Counted from the first letter of the stretch, positions 34,055 to 44,923 are shown. The stretch is DNA of 64,000 bases from Folioceros fuciformis (GCA_049999805.1 JBNGIO010006119.1:40770-104769); one strand, 5' to 3'. Notes: a model not told the origin generated them from the sequence alone. A program made the numbers and translations.

Positions 34055-34587
34055 CCTGGCTGATCAAAATGCTTATACATGATTTCATCTGCAGCTTGGG
34101 CCGTTTCAGAGCCAGCTATCACAAGTTCGACTCCTCGCACGGGCACCTCACCCTTTGTACGTGTACACTTCAGAGCCTTTTTCTGCTTGGAGATGCAAGG
34201 GACTGACAAGTCTGCAGCAGAAAGGCCAAGGCTAGATGCTGCAGGAAGTCCCCAAAAAAGGCCTATTCGAATCTCCGCAAATCGAGCTGGTGTGAACGCG
34301 CATGTGAAGCTTAAAAGAAACTCCAAATTTGAAATGTTGTCCACGTAACAAATTGTAGACGTTGGCGACCCCTATTCGCAATGATGTACATACATACTGC
34401 ATGTATATACATATTTATAGGGTTGCGAACCGCCAGCGATTATTTGGAATTTTTTGTGTCACTGGCCATCGAAGTCCTACTCTTGGCGTCGGCCGGCGTT
34501 CACTTGTAACAGGAAGGCGGCGGAGCACAGGTTGCCGGAATTGTGTGGGAGCGCATCTCGGAGGTGGTGTTGACGGTGCTAGTCGCC
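34055..34587. other. intergenic, no gene assigned
   Basis: Overlapping frames on both strands at 34021-34348 are open but unrecognised. The rest would be the POLD4 promoter and leader. Confidence 0.35.
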
Positions 34588-35073
34588 ATGAATTTGGGTG
34601 GGGTTTTCAAGCAAAAGAAGCAGAGTTCCATCAACAGATTCAAGAAGCCAGGTGATGGCAGCCCTCCCAGCGCAGATCAGGTCAAGCCAGGAGGCTTTCA
34701 ACTCAAGGAGGGATTGAGGACGGGAGAAACCGCTACTATGATGCGCACATTCCGTAAGTGTCTGAGCTTTCTAATGAGGATTTCCCGCCACGCATGGAGG
34801 TCGCTCGCTCGTCTGTTATTAAGCTTGCCTTTTCTCGTAACTCCGTCTCTGACGGATGCGCGCCCTGGCCTGTTTGATGCAGAAGGGTACGATGTGGAGG
34901 AGACCTTGAAGGATTTCGACCTCAACATGAAGTTTGGCCCTTGCCTGGGGCTGTCCAGACTAGATCGCTGGAACAGGGCGGAGAGCATGGGGCTCAACCC
35001 GCCTCCGCTGGTGAAGCAAATACTAGAGGATTCTGCTGACCTCTCACAGTGCTTGTGGGAGGGAAGGGTTTAG
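34588..35073 (+). CDS. POLD4: DNA polymerase delta subunit 4
   Basis: Two exons, 34588-34753 and 34883-35073, give 119 codons including TAG (118 residues, normal for the family). The intron begins GTAAGT and ends TTGATGCAG. The C-terminal half carries the family signature DFDLNMKFGPCLGLSRLDRW followed by NRAESMGLNPPPLVKQIL. The N-terminus has a basic motif (VFKQKKQSSINRFKK) in the place where POLD4 proteins bind PCNA or the catalytic subunit. POLD4 stabilises the Pol delta holoenzyme at the fork. An upstream in-frame ATG at 34543 would add 15 hydrophobic residues. The second ATG was preferred because the KQKK motif is normally close to the start. Confidence 0.88.
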   Translation: MNLGGVFKQKKQSSINRFKKPGDGSPPSADQVKPGGFQLKEGLRTGETATMMRTFRKCLSFLMRISRHAWRSLARLLLSLPFLVTPSLTDARPGLFDAEGYDVEETLKDFDLNMKFGPCLGLSRLDRWNRAESMGLNPPPLVKQILEDSADLSQCLWEGRV

Positions 35074-35781
35074 CAGCGTTCTCATTTTATTGGTTAGGCT
35101 TGGGGAGCTCCTTCTTGTGCTCCTTTGTACAGCTAGGGTTAGCGCGTCTTGTTAGCTTCTGTTAACACAAAACATAGCCAGTTGCAAGCAGGTTTGAGAT
35201 CGGTGCCCACATATCGTCACTCTCAAGTGTTGTTCAGGTGCAACCCTGAGAGAAGGTGCAGCTTATTGTGACGTGCACCTGGAGATCACTCTCCGTTGCT
35301 TGTTTACAGCCAAGCAAGGCAAGGGAAGCAGGGGTATTTACAATCGGCGCAGAAAGAGTAGCTCGCACGTTGGCGAACGTAGGCTGACGGCAAGGCTTCG
35401 TTCACCTTGGTCGTGGATATAATTCCTTGTAGCCTTATAGGCTTCTTAGCATTTCTACAACATAGTCTAAACCCTCATACAGTTGACCACTTTGTGCCTG
35501 ATAGATATTGTACCTCCAGCAATTAAGTACTGTATGTGGATTTACGTTGAGCCTCCATGTTTTCGCCAGTATGAAAAATTCTTGACAGATGTTATTATTC
35601 GAATATGTGAATGCCTTGAAAAAAACTTTAAACAAATACCACCTAAAACATCATAGACCGGAGAAAGGGCCTACCTACCACTAGGGTTGTTGGGGTTGTT
35701 GTCGCCACCCCTGCTGACAATGTTGTTGTTTTGTATATAGCATTAGCCTGTTGTTCTGTATATAGCATTAGCCAATGCTCG
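35074..35781. other. intergenic, AT-rich to the right, no gene seen
   Basis: Base composition shifts from gene-like to AT-rich near 35400, marking the edge of the repeat-rich domain. A short repeated phrase (TTGTTGTTTTGTATATAGCATTAGCC type) occurs at 35722-35772. Confidence 0.4.
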
Positions 35782-36033
35782 TTATAGACCAATAGAAAGC
35801 GGAAGATGAAGATTATTTTTCCTGTTGTAAACTACCTTTGTGCAAGACTTCGAAAACTTGAAAAATCCCTTGCACATGGCCCCGTGGGCCTCAATGGCAA
35901 GGGGCACAAAGATGTGTCTAGCCTGAAGAGAGGTGTACTTGTGAACCTTCGCCAACGCACTCCACTCTACCGCCCAAACTGAAGAGTTGGGAATAACCAG
36001 GTCAGTAATAAAACTTGTTGATCTCGAAGACAA
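35782..36033 (-). mobile_element. fragment of R2-like non-LTR retrotransposon (endonuclease end)
   Basis: The minus-strand frame contains HIFVPLAIEAHGAMCKGFFK. This aligns with HLFIPLAIETHGAMSKDFSK in the longer element at 42750-42810, including the preceding K-Y. It therefore represents a second, truncated copy of the same element type, inserted in the opposite orientation. Only the last part of the restriction-like endonuclease domain remains. Confidence 0.75.
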
Positions 36034-36154
36034 ACACCATTAAGTAGACTTGTAGAATAACATGCTTGAAGAAAGTGACCTCATATGGAGTTCATTACAA
36101 CCAGGTCAGTAATAAAACTTGTTGATCTCGAAGACAAACACCATTAAGTAGACT
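35995..36154. repeat. 56-bp direct repeat, 48-bp spacer
   Basis: Bases 35995-36050 recur at 36099-36154 (AACCAGGTCAGTAATAAAAC onward). The spacing and near identity suggest a recent local duplication. The first copy overlaps the 5' edge of the mobile-element fragment. Confidence 0.9.
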
Positions 36155-37235
36155 GTACAAGCGCACCCTGAAGGACAAAAAGCCAACCTCCTTGGCCAAG
36201 GAATACATGAACAAAGCCAACCTCCTTGGCCAAAGCAACCAAAGTTTTTATTATATCTTTAATTAAAAGCAAATATTTTATTTAGGAAGGGAAACTAATA
36301 TTTCAATCAATCCCAACTATAGTTTTAGAAAAGAGTTCTCTTTATGTTAGTCTCTATGAAGAGAATGGAAAGAATCCCATCTTAAGAGGAAGCTTACTTA
36401 CAAATTGCTCAGTTAAGGTGGTTTGGCATAAGGCCGGGCTTGGACCTGGGCTCCACGAGAGACAAGAGAACTTGAACTTGTTGAACAAGGTGTATCACAT
36501 CCCCCTCATTTTAGCTCTTGCAAGGGAGCACACAATTCAAACTTTCGGTGTTGAAATTAGGTACCCCTAGTTGTACCCGAGTTAGAGAACTTGGTTGTGC
36601 CTGAAATCCCATACACAATGTGGAGTCGTAAGCATCTCGTACGCTTATCAAAGTAGTTTTCTCTATTCTCGCATGAGTATTTTTAGCTATGGCTTCCGAT
36701 AGTGTGTTCATTTTTCTAGTGTGGCTACTTCTTAACAGGTTTAAGAAGAGGCAAGGCGTAGCCCCAAAGCATTCTTCTTTTCCCTAAGAAACCTCCTAGT
36801 GTGGTTTAGGACAGGGGTAGGGTGTCGCGCCATAGCCTTCATCTTTGCCCTTTAGAGGCTTATTTTAGCCTTGTTCAATAGCCATCACACTACTTTTTTA
36901 CACTGTATGGGCTACACGAGGTCTTGAGACCTTTTTCTTTATACCTCTTCCTATTACGCACTAGCCACTGGGGAAGATTGGCCTTATTTTCTTATCGTGT
37001 GAGCTTGGGTAAGAGAGGGGTACCAAGGCATGCATCTGACACTTCTATGTCCCACAATAAACTCTACCATGGGCATAGGACTGGGAGCATGGTGCAACAC
37101 AATGTTGCATGGATGTTGCATTTTTCCTAGACACATATTGGGAGACTATGTGAGAATGGGTGTATAAGCCTTGCAACATACGAATCTACTCCTATAATGG
37201 GTATATCTACAACCAATGATGCATATACAAACGTT
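36155..37235. other. AT-rich intergenic DNA, no gene seen
   Basis: There are only short frames. A repeated phrase (AAAGCCAACCTCCTTGGCCAA) occurs near 36180 and 36216. It may be decayed LTR sequence of the neighbouring copia element, but no matching LTR pair was found by eye. Confidence 0.4.
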
Positions 37236-37420
37236 GTTTATAGTGAGTAGTACACCAAGGAACGAACATGGAGACCTTGCCAATACTTAAATTAGTCATG
37301 ATGTACATGCAGTTTATAGTGAGTAGTACACCAAGGAACGAACATGCAGACCTTGCCAATACTTAAATTAGTCATGATGTACATGCAGACCTTGCCAATA
37401 CTTAAATTAGTCATGATGTA
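37236..37420. repeat. 76-bp tandem duplication with partial third copy
   Basis: Unit 37236-37311 repeats at 37312-37387, and its second part (GACCTTGCCAATACTTAAAT onward) repeats again at 37388-37420. The copies are almost identical. Confidence 0.93.
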
Positions 37421-37801
37421 GCGAATCACAAGATTCTGGCTTTCTATGTTACTTGCAAACAAGTTCATGTGCGGTATTCAAAGGTTGTCCACCGTTCATT
37501 GTAGAGCATTGTACCCTGCAATTGGGAGTCTTTGTATGAACAAGTCACCGTGTTGGGCCCACAAGTTTGTGATTAGTAAAGCGGCTGGAGTATTTGTATT
37601 CAACTAACTTATAGCAAGGTTAGTTATTGAAGTTTCAGCCAACATCGATATCCTAGGCAACAAAATGCAGGGAAATGTATGCAGATGATTGCGGTTGTTG
37701 CTTGTGGTCTAGTTTGAAAGGTTAGGATGAAATCTATACTACTTGTTAAGTATGTGTGGAGTTATGTAGATGGATCCATCCCATAACCACCTACCACAAC
37801 A

Positions 37802-37857
37802 ACAAAGGGAGGGAAGGATATATCGGCACATGCCGATATATCCTTCCCTCCCTTTGT
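37802..37857. repeat. hairpin: 27-bp perfect inverted repeat, 2-bp loop
   Basis: Bases 37802-37828 are exactly complementary to 37831-37857, leaving only CA between them. It sits right at the left end of the recognisable copia gag frame. Confidence 0.95.
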
Positions 37858-38960
37858 ATAACAATGTATGTATAACACTTGTTATTAATGGTCTCTCTGA
37901 AGATCTTCTTCATGACGTGGAATCCCTCATCAAACCAAGTGAGATATAGGAACAACTTGTGAACACCTATCAAGTATACAATGTTATGACTTTGTGTGCT
38001 CTTCAATTGAAATTCTATGGACTCAAGATAAAAGAGGGGGATAGGGTGCTATCACATACCAATAAATTCTACCTTCTCCAAGCTTAGATTGCTGCTATAG
38101 TCACCAAGATGGAAGAGATCGATGTAGTGGCCCTGTTGCTTACAAGTCTTCGGAATCCTCCTAGCTACTAGAATTTTGTGTCTTCTTATAATACTCCCAC
38201 CATGACAGCCACCACAAATGTTGCTGGACACACCTCCACACTCACCCTTGACAAGGTGATTGATGCATTATACCAAGAAGAGCGAAGTAGTATCATGTCA
38301 AAGTGTGGACTCAAGTCCAAAGTTGATAGAGTGTGTTCTCTGCTTCCCGTAGTAGACCATTCTGAAGGGACAAGCCAAGAAACTCGCAAGGGCCATGAAG
38401 TAGATTCTTCCACCATTAAACATAAAAGGCATGTGTAATTGGTACAATATCCTTGCCCATTGGGTGAAGGAGTCTTACAAAAAGAAAGATGAAAAGCCCT
38501 ATAAGGTTCTCAAAACTGCAACAACTACCACTATTAGGAACAAATCCTCAGTTGGAGACTCTTATAAACTTGTGGTAAAAACATAAATTGCTTGCCTTAC
38601 CTCATCAACTTATGACAAGTTGTTTTGGTTTCTTGACTCTAGAGCCACAACACACACATATTGGGATGAGTCCTTCTTCACTAGTTTGCAACTCATATCA
38701 AGTGTGGTGGTGATAAGTTTACCCTCAATCCTTGGTCAAGGTTATTACAATTTCAAGTTGTGAGACGAGACTATCCTTACCTTACTTGATGTCCTTCATG
38801 GTAACCCTATGTATAATAGCATACCTCTCGTTATGCCCATCGGTGTTTGGTTTTTATGCTCAGTAACACCACTTTGTTTCTGCATGTAACGAAACCAAAC
38901 TGACATATGAGTTACCAGAGGCAAAACCTCTCAAAGCAATTGCTATTTGCTTATCTACAC
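37858..38960 (+). mobile_element. decayed Ty1-copia retrotransposon (gag, zinc knuckle, start of protease)
   Basis: One plus-strand frame from about 37858 to 38438 reads as copia gag (UBN2 type), with TNKFYLLQA, ALLLTSLRNPPSY, NFVSS and LTLDKVIDALYQEE. It is interrupted only by TAG at 37947-37949, 38085-38087 and 38169-38171. After a shift, a decayed zinc knuckle near 38440-38480 and a protease-like FLDSRATTHT (the family has DSGA) near 38628-38657 follow. Integrase and RT are not seen. The element cannot be active. Boundaries are approximate and no LTRs were identified. Confidence 0.75.
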
Positions 38961-39482
38961 ATAGAATCCAATGAGCAATAGAACTCAAACTAGGAATTTC
39001 TTGTGGCATTAAATTGTCTCAAACCAGGAAGCAAATGTAGCTAAATGAATTGGGTGTGAACCTAACAAACCTTGAGAATCCTTGTGGATTAGAATGAGCT
39101 ACAAAGCCCCTTTCTAGAGGCCACAAATCTTTAACTTTAGGCCTAATGTGAAACTCCCATGAGTGCTTTCTATACACAAGGTAGGAGGTATTTGACCCAT
39201 AGTACAAATATTGCAAGAAGGTCATTGATTACAGAAGATATTCCTTGCATATCCTCCTCCATACTTGTTGAAAGTGTAGAAATTATGGATTCGACAACAT
39301 TGTGAGCACAGAGGTTTGCACAGAAACCCAAGTTTTCCATGGTGCTAATTGTCGAGAATGAGCCCTGCATAGAGGAGTGTTGGTCATGTCGTCTATGTGA
39401 TAATCGACGATGTAAAATGTGCTAATGCAATTTTTGGGCACATGGAATCCACCCAAAACACAACGAAGCAGGAGCAAGAGGA
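38961..39482. other. intergenic repeat-domain DNA, no gene seen
   Basis: AT-rich with short frames only. It may be remains of the copia element or of other insertions. Confidence 0.35.
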
Positions 39483-39597
39483 GCGGAGTGGGAGCAAGTT
39501 GCGGCGAGGAGCGGGAGTAGGTTACGGCGAGGAGGGGGAGTAGGTTACGGCGAGGAGCGGGAGTAGGTTACGGCGAGGAGTAGGAGCAGGTTACGAC
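39483..39597. repeat. 23-bp tandem repeat, five units
   Basis: Units GAGGAGCGGGAGTAGGTTACGGC start at 39506, 39529, 39552 and 39575, with a more diverged unit from 39483. The array is purine-rich on the plus strand. It lies just upstream of the retroelement coding region and may belong to its 5' UTR. Confidence 0.92.
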
Positions 39598-42500
39598 GGG
39601 GCCGTAGGGGCCCGTGGCCGTAGAGGCTTGTGGCTGTAAAGGCGGGGGTGCAAGGCCCTGTAGGCCCCGTGGCTCGTGGGCGCCCGATGGCCCTCTCTGG
39701 GGCCGGGCTTCTTGTGGGGCCGGTCCAGGCTTGGCAACGGGGCAAGGTTTGGCAGACCTAAGGGGTTTGTCGCACTCCAATTTGCAATCCTCTGGTCCAG
39801 GTGGAGTTAGGTTTGGTGGATCTTTCGTCCTTTTTGTTATTTTCTTTGTGTTATGGTTTCTTATGGGATTCGAAATTTCTGATTGGCCTAGAGATTTTTG
39901 GAGACCTTTAGTTCCACAGTATTTTTGCGTTTTGGTATTTGGGGCTGGAAGCGAGAATTATGTAGATAGGTTGGAGCTGACAAGATGTTTACTATTGGTC
40001 TCTCTATGGCATTCTAATTTTGTTCACTTATGGCTCCTCATTCTTCCACGCCACCCAAGGATACCCCGTGTCCCATATGCAACAATTTGTTCAAAGGGGT
40101 GATGGGGGTACGGTGTCACTTAGTTAAAGCACACAAGGACTTTGATCGGACTCTTTAGGAGCTACAGGTCATGGGTGCTTCTTCCATTGCTGCTACTCCT
40201 TCAACTTCTCCTCCGAGTGGGCCCCTTGCTCCCTCGCAGGAATCTTGGTTGTGGTTGCAAGTGCAAGCTCCCCATCTTCTGGCCCTTTATAAGACCCGTC
40301 TTCTGGAGCCACGTTTGTTTCAACATCTCCCTAGGTGTTTGCATGACGATGTTCGTCTTGCATACAAGTTGCCATTGGAGCGCCTTACTTCGGACCCCAG
40401 GAATGAGGTAGCATGGACATTGTTCTTCTTTTTTCCCAGGTGGTGCCTTCGTTGTTCCAGGAGCGGCCTTTTGTATCACAAAAAAGTGGCGTCCTGCCTT
40501 CGTCGGTTCTAGGTTGGGGATTGGGAGGCTTTCCAAGTGGAGGTAGGCTGCGCCGTGAGATCAAGGTTGGAGTCCGCCAAATTAGATCAGGTTCATCAAA
40601 ATCCCTCGAAGGCGAGTCTCAAGAGATGTCTGTTACTTGGTCGGGCGGGGGAGTTTGCTAGAGCCACCAGGGCCCTTCGACCGGAGCAAGTGGCATCGCC
40701 CTCGGAGGAGACCATCGCCACCCTTCGTGCTTTGCGTCTAGGCCCGGGTGATCCCATCCCTCAGGAGGTTCTACAATTTTTGCCCGAGCAACCTTTTTGC
40801 CTTGATCGGGTTGTATTCGGTCAAGCTCTCGTCACCGCACCAAGACTTTCTTCTGGTGGCCTATCCGGGACGGTCTCTGATCACCTCTGGGACTACTTTG
40901 CTCCGGAGGACCCTTCTAGTGGCTTCTCTAAGCTTTTTTCCTTAGTGGCTCCTATGGTGCGGGGTGAGACTCCCCCTCGAATTGCTATGGTTCTAGGCAC
41001 AAGCAAGCTATTGGCTTTGGAGAAACCCACCCCGGGAGTGTGCCCCATCGCAGTGGGCGAGGTGTTCTTGCAGCTCATTAGCCGCAACATTGCTCTCCAG
41101 CTCAGAGGGTAGCTTGAAGCCCACTTCAGCCCCCACCAATTCAGGAGTGCTACTCTGAGGGCTGTGAGACGATGGCCTTTTGGGTTTGAGTGGTCTTGGA
41201 ATTGCATCTAGATTGGGTTGCCTTGCAAGTTGATGTGGAGAATGCCTTCAATACCGTCTCTAGGGGTCGTTATTTTCAACGAGCTAGAGATTGTTGGGGT
41301 CTTTTGGAGTCTATTATCCCCTTCGTCCGCTCCTTCTATGATGCTCCGTCTAATCTTTACTTTCAACATAGGCCCATAGTGGAGGAGGTCTCAATGATCA
41401 ACTCGGCAACAGGTACACGCTAGGGGATCCCTTAGGAGGGGCTCTCTTTACTATGGCTCACTTCAGAGCCCTTTCAATTACCGCTTCTATCGTAGGGGGT
41501 TGTCTCTTCCCATATGTGACCGATGACACCCATTTCTTGGGTCTAGGGGATAAGGTTAAAGGAAGCCTTTGAGCTTTTCTCAAAAGAGCTCTTACGCTTA
41601 GGCCTAAAAGTCAAGATTTCCAAGTGTAAGATTTGGTCTCTATCTAGTATTACTCCATCTCTACAATTTCCATAGGGGAACATTGATTCTCCGTTGGGGA
41701 TCCATGTCCTGGGGGTCCTCGTTGGCCCCCCCCCCGACTTCATCTGCGAATTTGTGGATGCAGCTTTGACGGAGGATTTGGTGCACATTGAGGACCTTTA
41801 TCAGCTTGGGGACCCACATGTGACCTATGGCATCCTCTCCACCTGCTTTGCGCGACGCCTTGAGTACCTCATCCGCACGGTGCTCCCATCCCCAGATTTT
41901 CTTTTCAAACTAAGGGACTTCGACAAGTAGGTATTAAAAGAATTAGGGGACGGCGCCAACTGCTTTTCTTGGAAGTTGGGCGCTCTCTATCCCAGCTTTA
42001 GTGACTCGCTTCTCCATCAGACTCAGGCGTTTTGGAGGGTTTTGTCACAGGAGTTGAGGAGGGGCCATTCCCCCTCTAGGAGTCCCTTAGGAGGGCCTGG
42101 GATCTCTTATCCTCAAAAGCTAGATTGGTCATGCCTTCGTTTTCCTCCTTCCTATATGGGGGTATGAGGGGCTTCAAGCCACCCTTGTGGAAAAGCATTA
42201 TGGGTAAGAGTTGCAAGCCCTCATGTTAGATTTCTCCATTGACAAGCAGGCTCAGGCACGCCTTCGATCTTGTTCAGGGAAGGGCGTTGGCTCATGGCTG
42301 TTGGCCCGGCCATGCGTCCAGGCTTTTCGAATCATACCAGCTTCTTTCTCTACCGCGATGAGGTTCCGTCTTGGCTTGGTCTAGCCGTTGGCTTGGTCTC
42401 TCTCTTCTTGTGGCTGTGGGGTCTCCCTCGATGGGAGCCACCTGGCGCATTGCCTTATTAGCGGGCAGCGCATCTCCACCCATAGTGTAGTGAGGGACGT

Positions 42501-43149
42501 TATGTTTTCTTTGGCCAAGAAGGGTGGCTTCTTCCCCTACAAGGAGTGCCTATATACCTTGCTAAACGGCGTCTCCCTCATTGCAGACCTTTTCTTGACC
42601 AAGGAGGACCAAGTTTCTGTAGTGGATGTGGTGGTCACAAACCCCACTCGGACAACCATCAGCAAGCACATCATTATCAATCTCTGGGTTGGGAGGTAGA
42701 AGGAAGCACGATAAGAAGGACTTGCAAGTACAGGCCCATGCAGCAGGGTCACTTGTTCATCCCTCTTGCTATTGAAACGCATGGGGCCATGAGTAAGGAT
42801 TTTTCCAAGTTTTTGAAGACATGTGCGAAGGCCCATCACATCAGCGGGAGTAGTGTAGGGCTTCCTGTATCCAGCGTGGTGGCATTTTTGCGACAACGGG
42901 TTTCAATTGCGCTACAAAAGGACTTGGCAAACGCGATTTTTTAGACAACATCAAGCGCGGTGGATGCAGCTTGAGCTGCCTTGGTGGAAAGTAGGCCATA
43001 CCTCATACATGAATGTGACATCTTAGGGGCAATAGGGAGTTACAGGCTAAACGAACGAGGGAGTTAAGCCCCCATTCTTGGCTTTTCCCCATTGCAGTTG
43101 TTCCCCTTTGTCACAGGGTAAATAAAACTTTCATCTCATTTTTTTCCTA
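39598..43149 (+). mobile_element. R2-like non-LTR retrotransposon, decayed (C2H2 finger, RT, CCHC, restriction-like endonuclease)
   Basis: From ATG 40030 an N-terminal C2H2 finger reads CPICNNLFKGVMGVRCHLVKAH, here broken only by TAG at 40156-40158 further on. A linker and RT upstream domain follow at 40537-41112 (ATLRALRLGPGDPIPQEVL). Next come RT motifs at 41190-41540: LQVDVENAFNTVS, a TR-QGDP-type box with TAG at 41421-41423 plus a one-base shift, and a YxDD box decayed to YVTDD. The C-terminus at 42388-42950 has CGCGVSLDGSHLAHC (CCHC), then VVRDVMFSLAKKGG, VVDVVVTNPT and HLFIPLAIETHGAM. This order and wording fit the restriction-like endonuclease of the R2 superclade, not the APE endonuclease usual in plant LINEs. 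Several frameshifts make it inactive. A T-rich 3' edge falls near 43149; left and right boundaries are estimates. Confidence 0.72.
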
Positions 43150-43816
43150 TAAAGTCTTCTTGTTCCCATTTTTTTGGCATTGGTAACCCTCCTTACCAAA
43201 ACCCTACGATGCCCGGTCCCCGATTTGTTAAACGTCTAAACAGGAGACTGTCCGAATCCAGGCCCGGGAACTTACGGGCCTGGGTTGCGGGCTCGGGCCA
43301 AACCGCCCTTGGGGTGGGGCGACTTCACCTATAGAATGCAAGCCTGAAGAGGGCAGGGACGGAGAAAGAGACCAGAAAAGAAGAGAATAAGACAGAGGAA
43401 GATTTTATTGAAGGCGGCCCTCCCCTCGCCCATTTGCTTTTCAACAAAATCTGTATCTTTTCATGAGGAAAAAGGAGTTGCCACCGAGGCATTGATTGTA
43501 ATTACTTTACATTGGTTGCAAGGAGCCGCGTCCCGCCTTCGGGACGCGCAAAGCAGGCCCGTCGGAGCGTCTGTTGGCGCCGTGCTACTGGGCGGGCTCC
43601 ATCTGGATTTGTTTGTGTATGATGCGTGTAACGATGTGCTTTGCGTGACTGATGTGTTTGGATCCCTGCGGTATGGGCAGCTCTCATTTTGTAGCAGCAA
43701 AGCAGCCCTTGTTCTTCAGCTTGGAACAGCGGAAGCGGAAGGATCTAAAGCTAGGGGAGGGATGACCGTGGCCGTGGGATCGCTTGGCGTGGAAGGTGCA
43801 GCATCCGGTTTCTACC
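43150..43816. other. upstream region of TPR-like gene
   Basis: A 145-codon open frame at 43408-43845 lacks an early ATG and overlaps the next gene in another frame. It may be leader sequence or an unrecognised exon. Confidence 0.4.
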
Positions 43817-44923
43817 ATGCATTCTTTTGGTATCCTGAGACGTAATACGGCATCAGCTTCTCCTGCTGTCCCGATCGCTGCTGATGCACGTGGTAGGCAG
43901 GATCCTCATGCCCTACTTCTCGATCTCGAGCGCTCCATTGCGTGCCTCGAGCTGGCTCGTGCCAGTGCGCAGCTGGCGGCTCTGTCCAAGTTCGCCGAGT
44001 CTCAGCCGCAGGTCACATCGAATGGGACCGCAATTGGCTCCAAACCCCAAGCGCCGCTGCCAGCAGCCCACGGATCAAGTGCAGGAGGTGCGAGATCTGA
44101 TGCTGCTGTGGAGAAGGAGGTTGATGGAATTCAGGAATCGAAGAGGAAATCTGATGCTGCTGAGGAGACGAAGGTCGGCGAAATTCAGGAACTGGAGAAG
44201 TCTGCCCTGGATCGGGCAAGACCGTCTGTCACTGGTGGTCAACCCAGGGTTCAGATTGCGTGGACGGCGATGGATGTCCTGGGAGAGGATAGGGGATCTG
44301 CGGTGGAAGTCATTCATCGGAGAAGGATCGCCGGCAAGGGTAAACCTACGGCAGATTCGATCCCTCGTCCGGTAGCATCGGGGCCTGCTATCGAAAATGG
44401 CAGGGTCGAACAGGGACAGGTGAAGAATTACGATAAAAGTTTGGCAGATCGAGAGTTTGCGGCCGGGATCTCTGCTCTATCCGGCCAGATGCCGGAGCAA
44501 GCCCTGAAACATCTGCGCCTGGCCCTTTCAGCGTGCCCTTCAGACGAACAGGGGGCTATTCGTAAGATTCAAACCATGATCGAGGGCGCAGAGGATCTGC
44601 TCCGGAAGAAGACGGTGACTGAAACAGGTGCTGCCACGAAATCCCTTATACAGGTCGGGTCCTTCACTTCAACTGCGGGGCGGGCCGTGCGGCAGGAAGG
44701 CTTTCAGGGTCAACCGCATATGAAGGTCTTACAGGTTGGAGATATGGAGGCAGCGGACAATGCGTTCAGAGCTGGGGTGACCGCTCTGGAGAAGGGTGAA
44801 CCTGCCAAAGCTTTGGACTGTTTGGAGAGGGCTGCTAGATTTTGTCCCGTGGACAGGACTGCTGCATCTTCTAAAATCCAGCTTCTCGTTTCTCAGGCTC
44901 TGTTTGAGCTAAGGCAAGGTTAA
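43817..44923 (+). CDS. Protein with two TPR-like helical repeats, function unknown
   Basis: ATG 43817 opens 368 residues with no intron. The N-terminus (FGILRRNTASASPAVPIAA) is basic and Ser/Ala-rich and could be an organelle transit peptide. A middle region rich in Lys, Glu and Ala is probably disordered or coiled. Two related repeats follow at about residues 215-265 (ADREFAAGISALSGQMPEQA, ending in ALSACPSDEQGAIRKI) and 320-367 (ADNAFRAGVTALEKGEPAKA, ending in AARFCPVDRTAASSKI). Each looks like one TPR helix pair plus a third helix. I do not recognise the protein. The paired repeats suggest a protein-binding role, by inference only. Confidence 0.6.
   Translation: MHSFGILRRNTASASPAVPIAADARGRQDPHALLLDLERSIACLELARASAQLAALSKFAESQPQVTSNGTAIGSKPQAPLPAAHGSSAGGARSDAAVEKEVDGIQESKRKSDAAEETKVGEIQELEKSALDRARPSVTGGQPRVQIAWTAMDVLGEDRGSAVEVIHRRRIAGKGKPTADSIPRPVASGPAIENGRVEQGQVKNYDKSLADREFAAGISALSGQMPEQALKHLRLALSACPSDEQGAIRKIQTMIEGAEDLLRKKTVTETGAATKSLIQVGSFTSTAGRAVRQEGFQGQPHMKVLQVGDMEAADNAFRAGVTALEKGEPAKALDCLERAARFCPVDRTAASSKIQLLVSQALFELRQG

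Noticed and set aside
34110-34140. tRNA T-arm like string (GTTCGACTCC)
   Set aside because: The flanking bases do not pair as a T-stem and no acceptor or anticodon arm is found.
34021-34348. Opposed open frames as a small gene
   Set aside because: Neither has a recognisable domain, and they overlap the 3' end of the orphan gene.
43408-43845. 145-codon frame upstream of the TPR-like gene
   Set aside because: No ATG near its start and overlap with the next frame; more likely leader sequence, though an unrecognised exon is possible.
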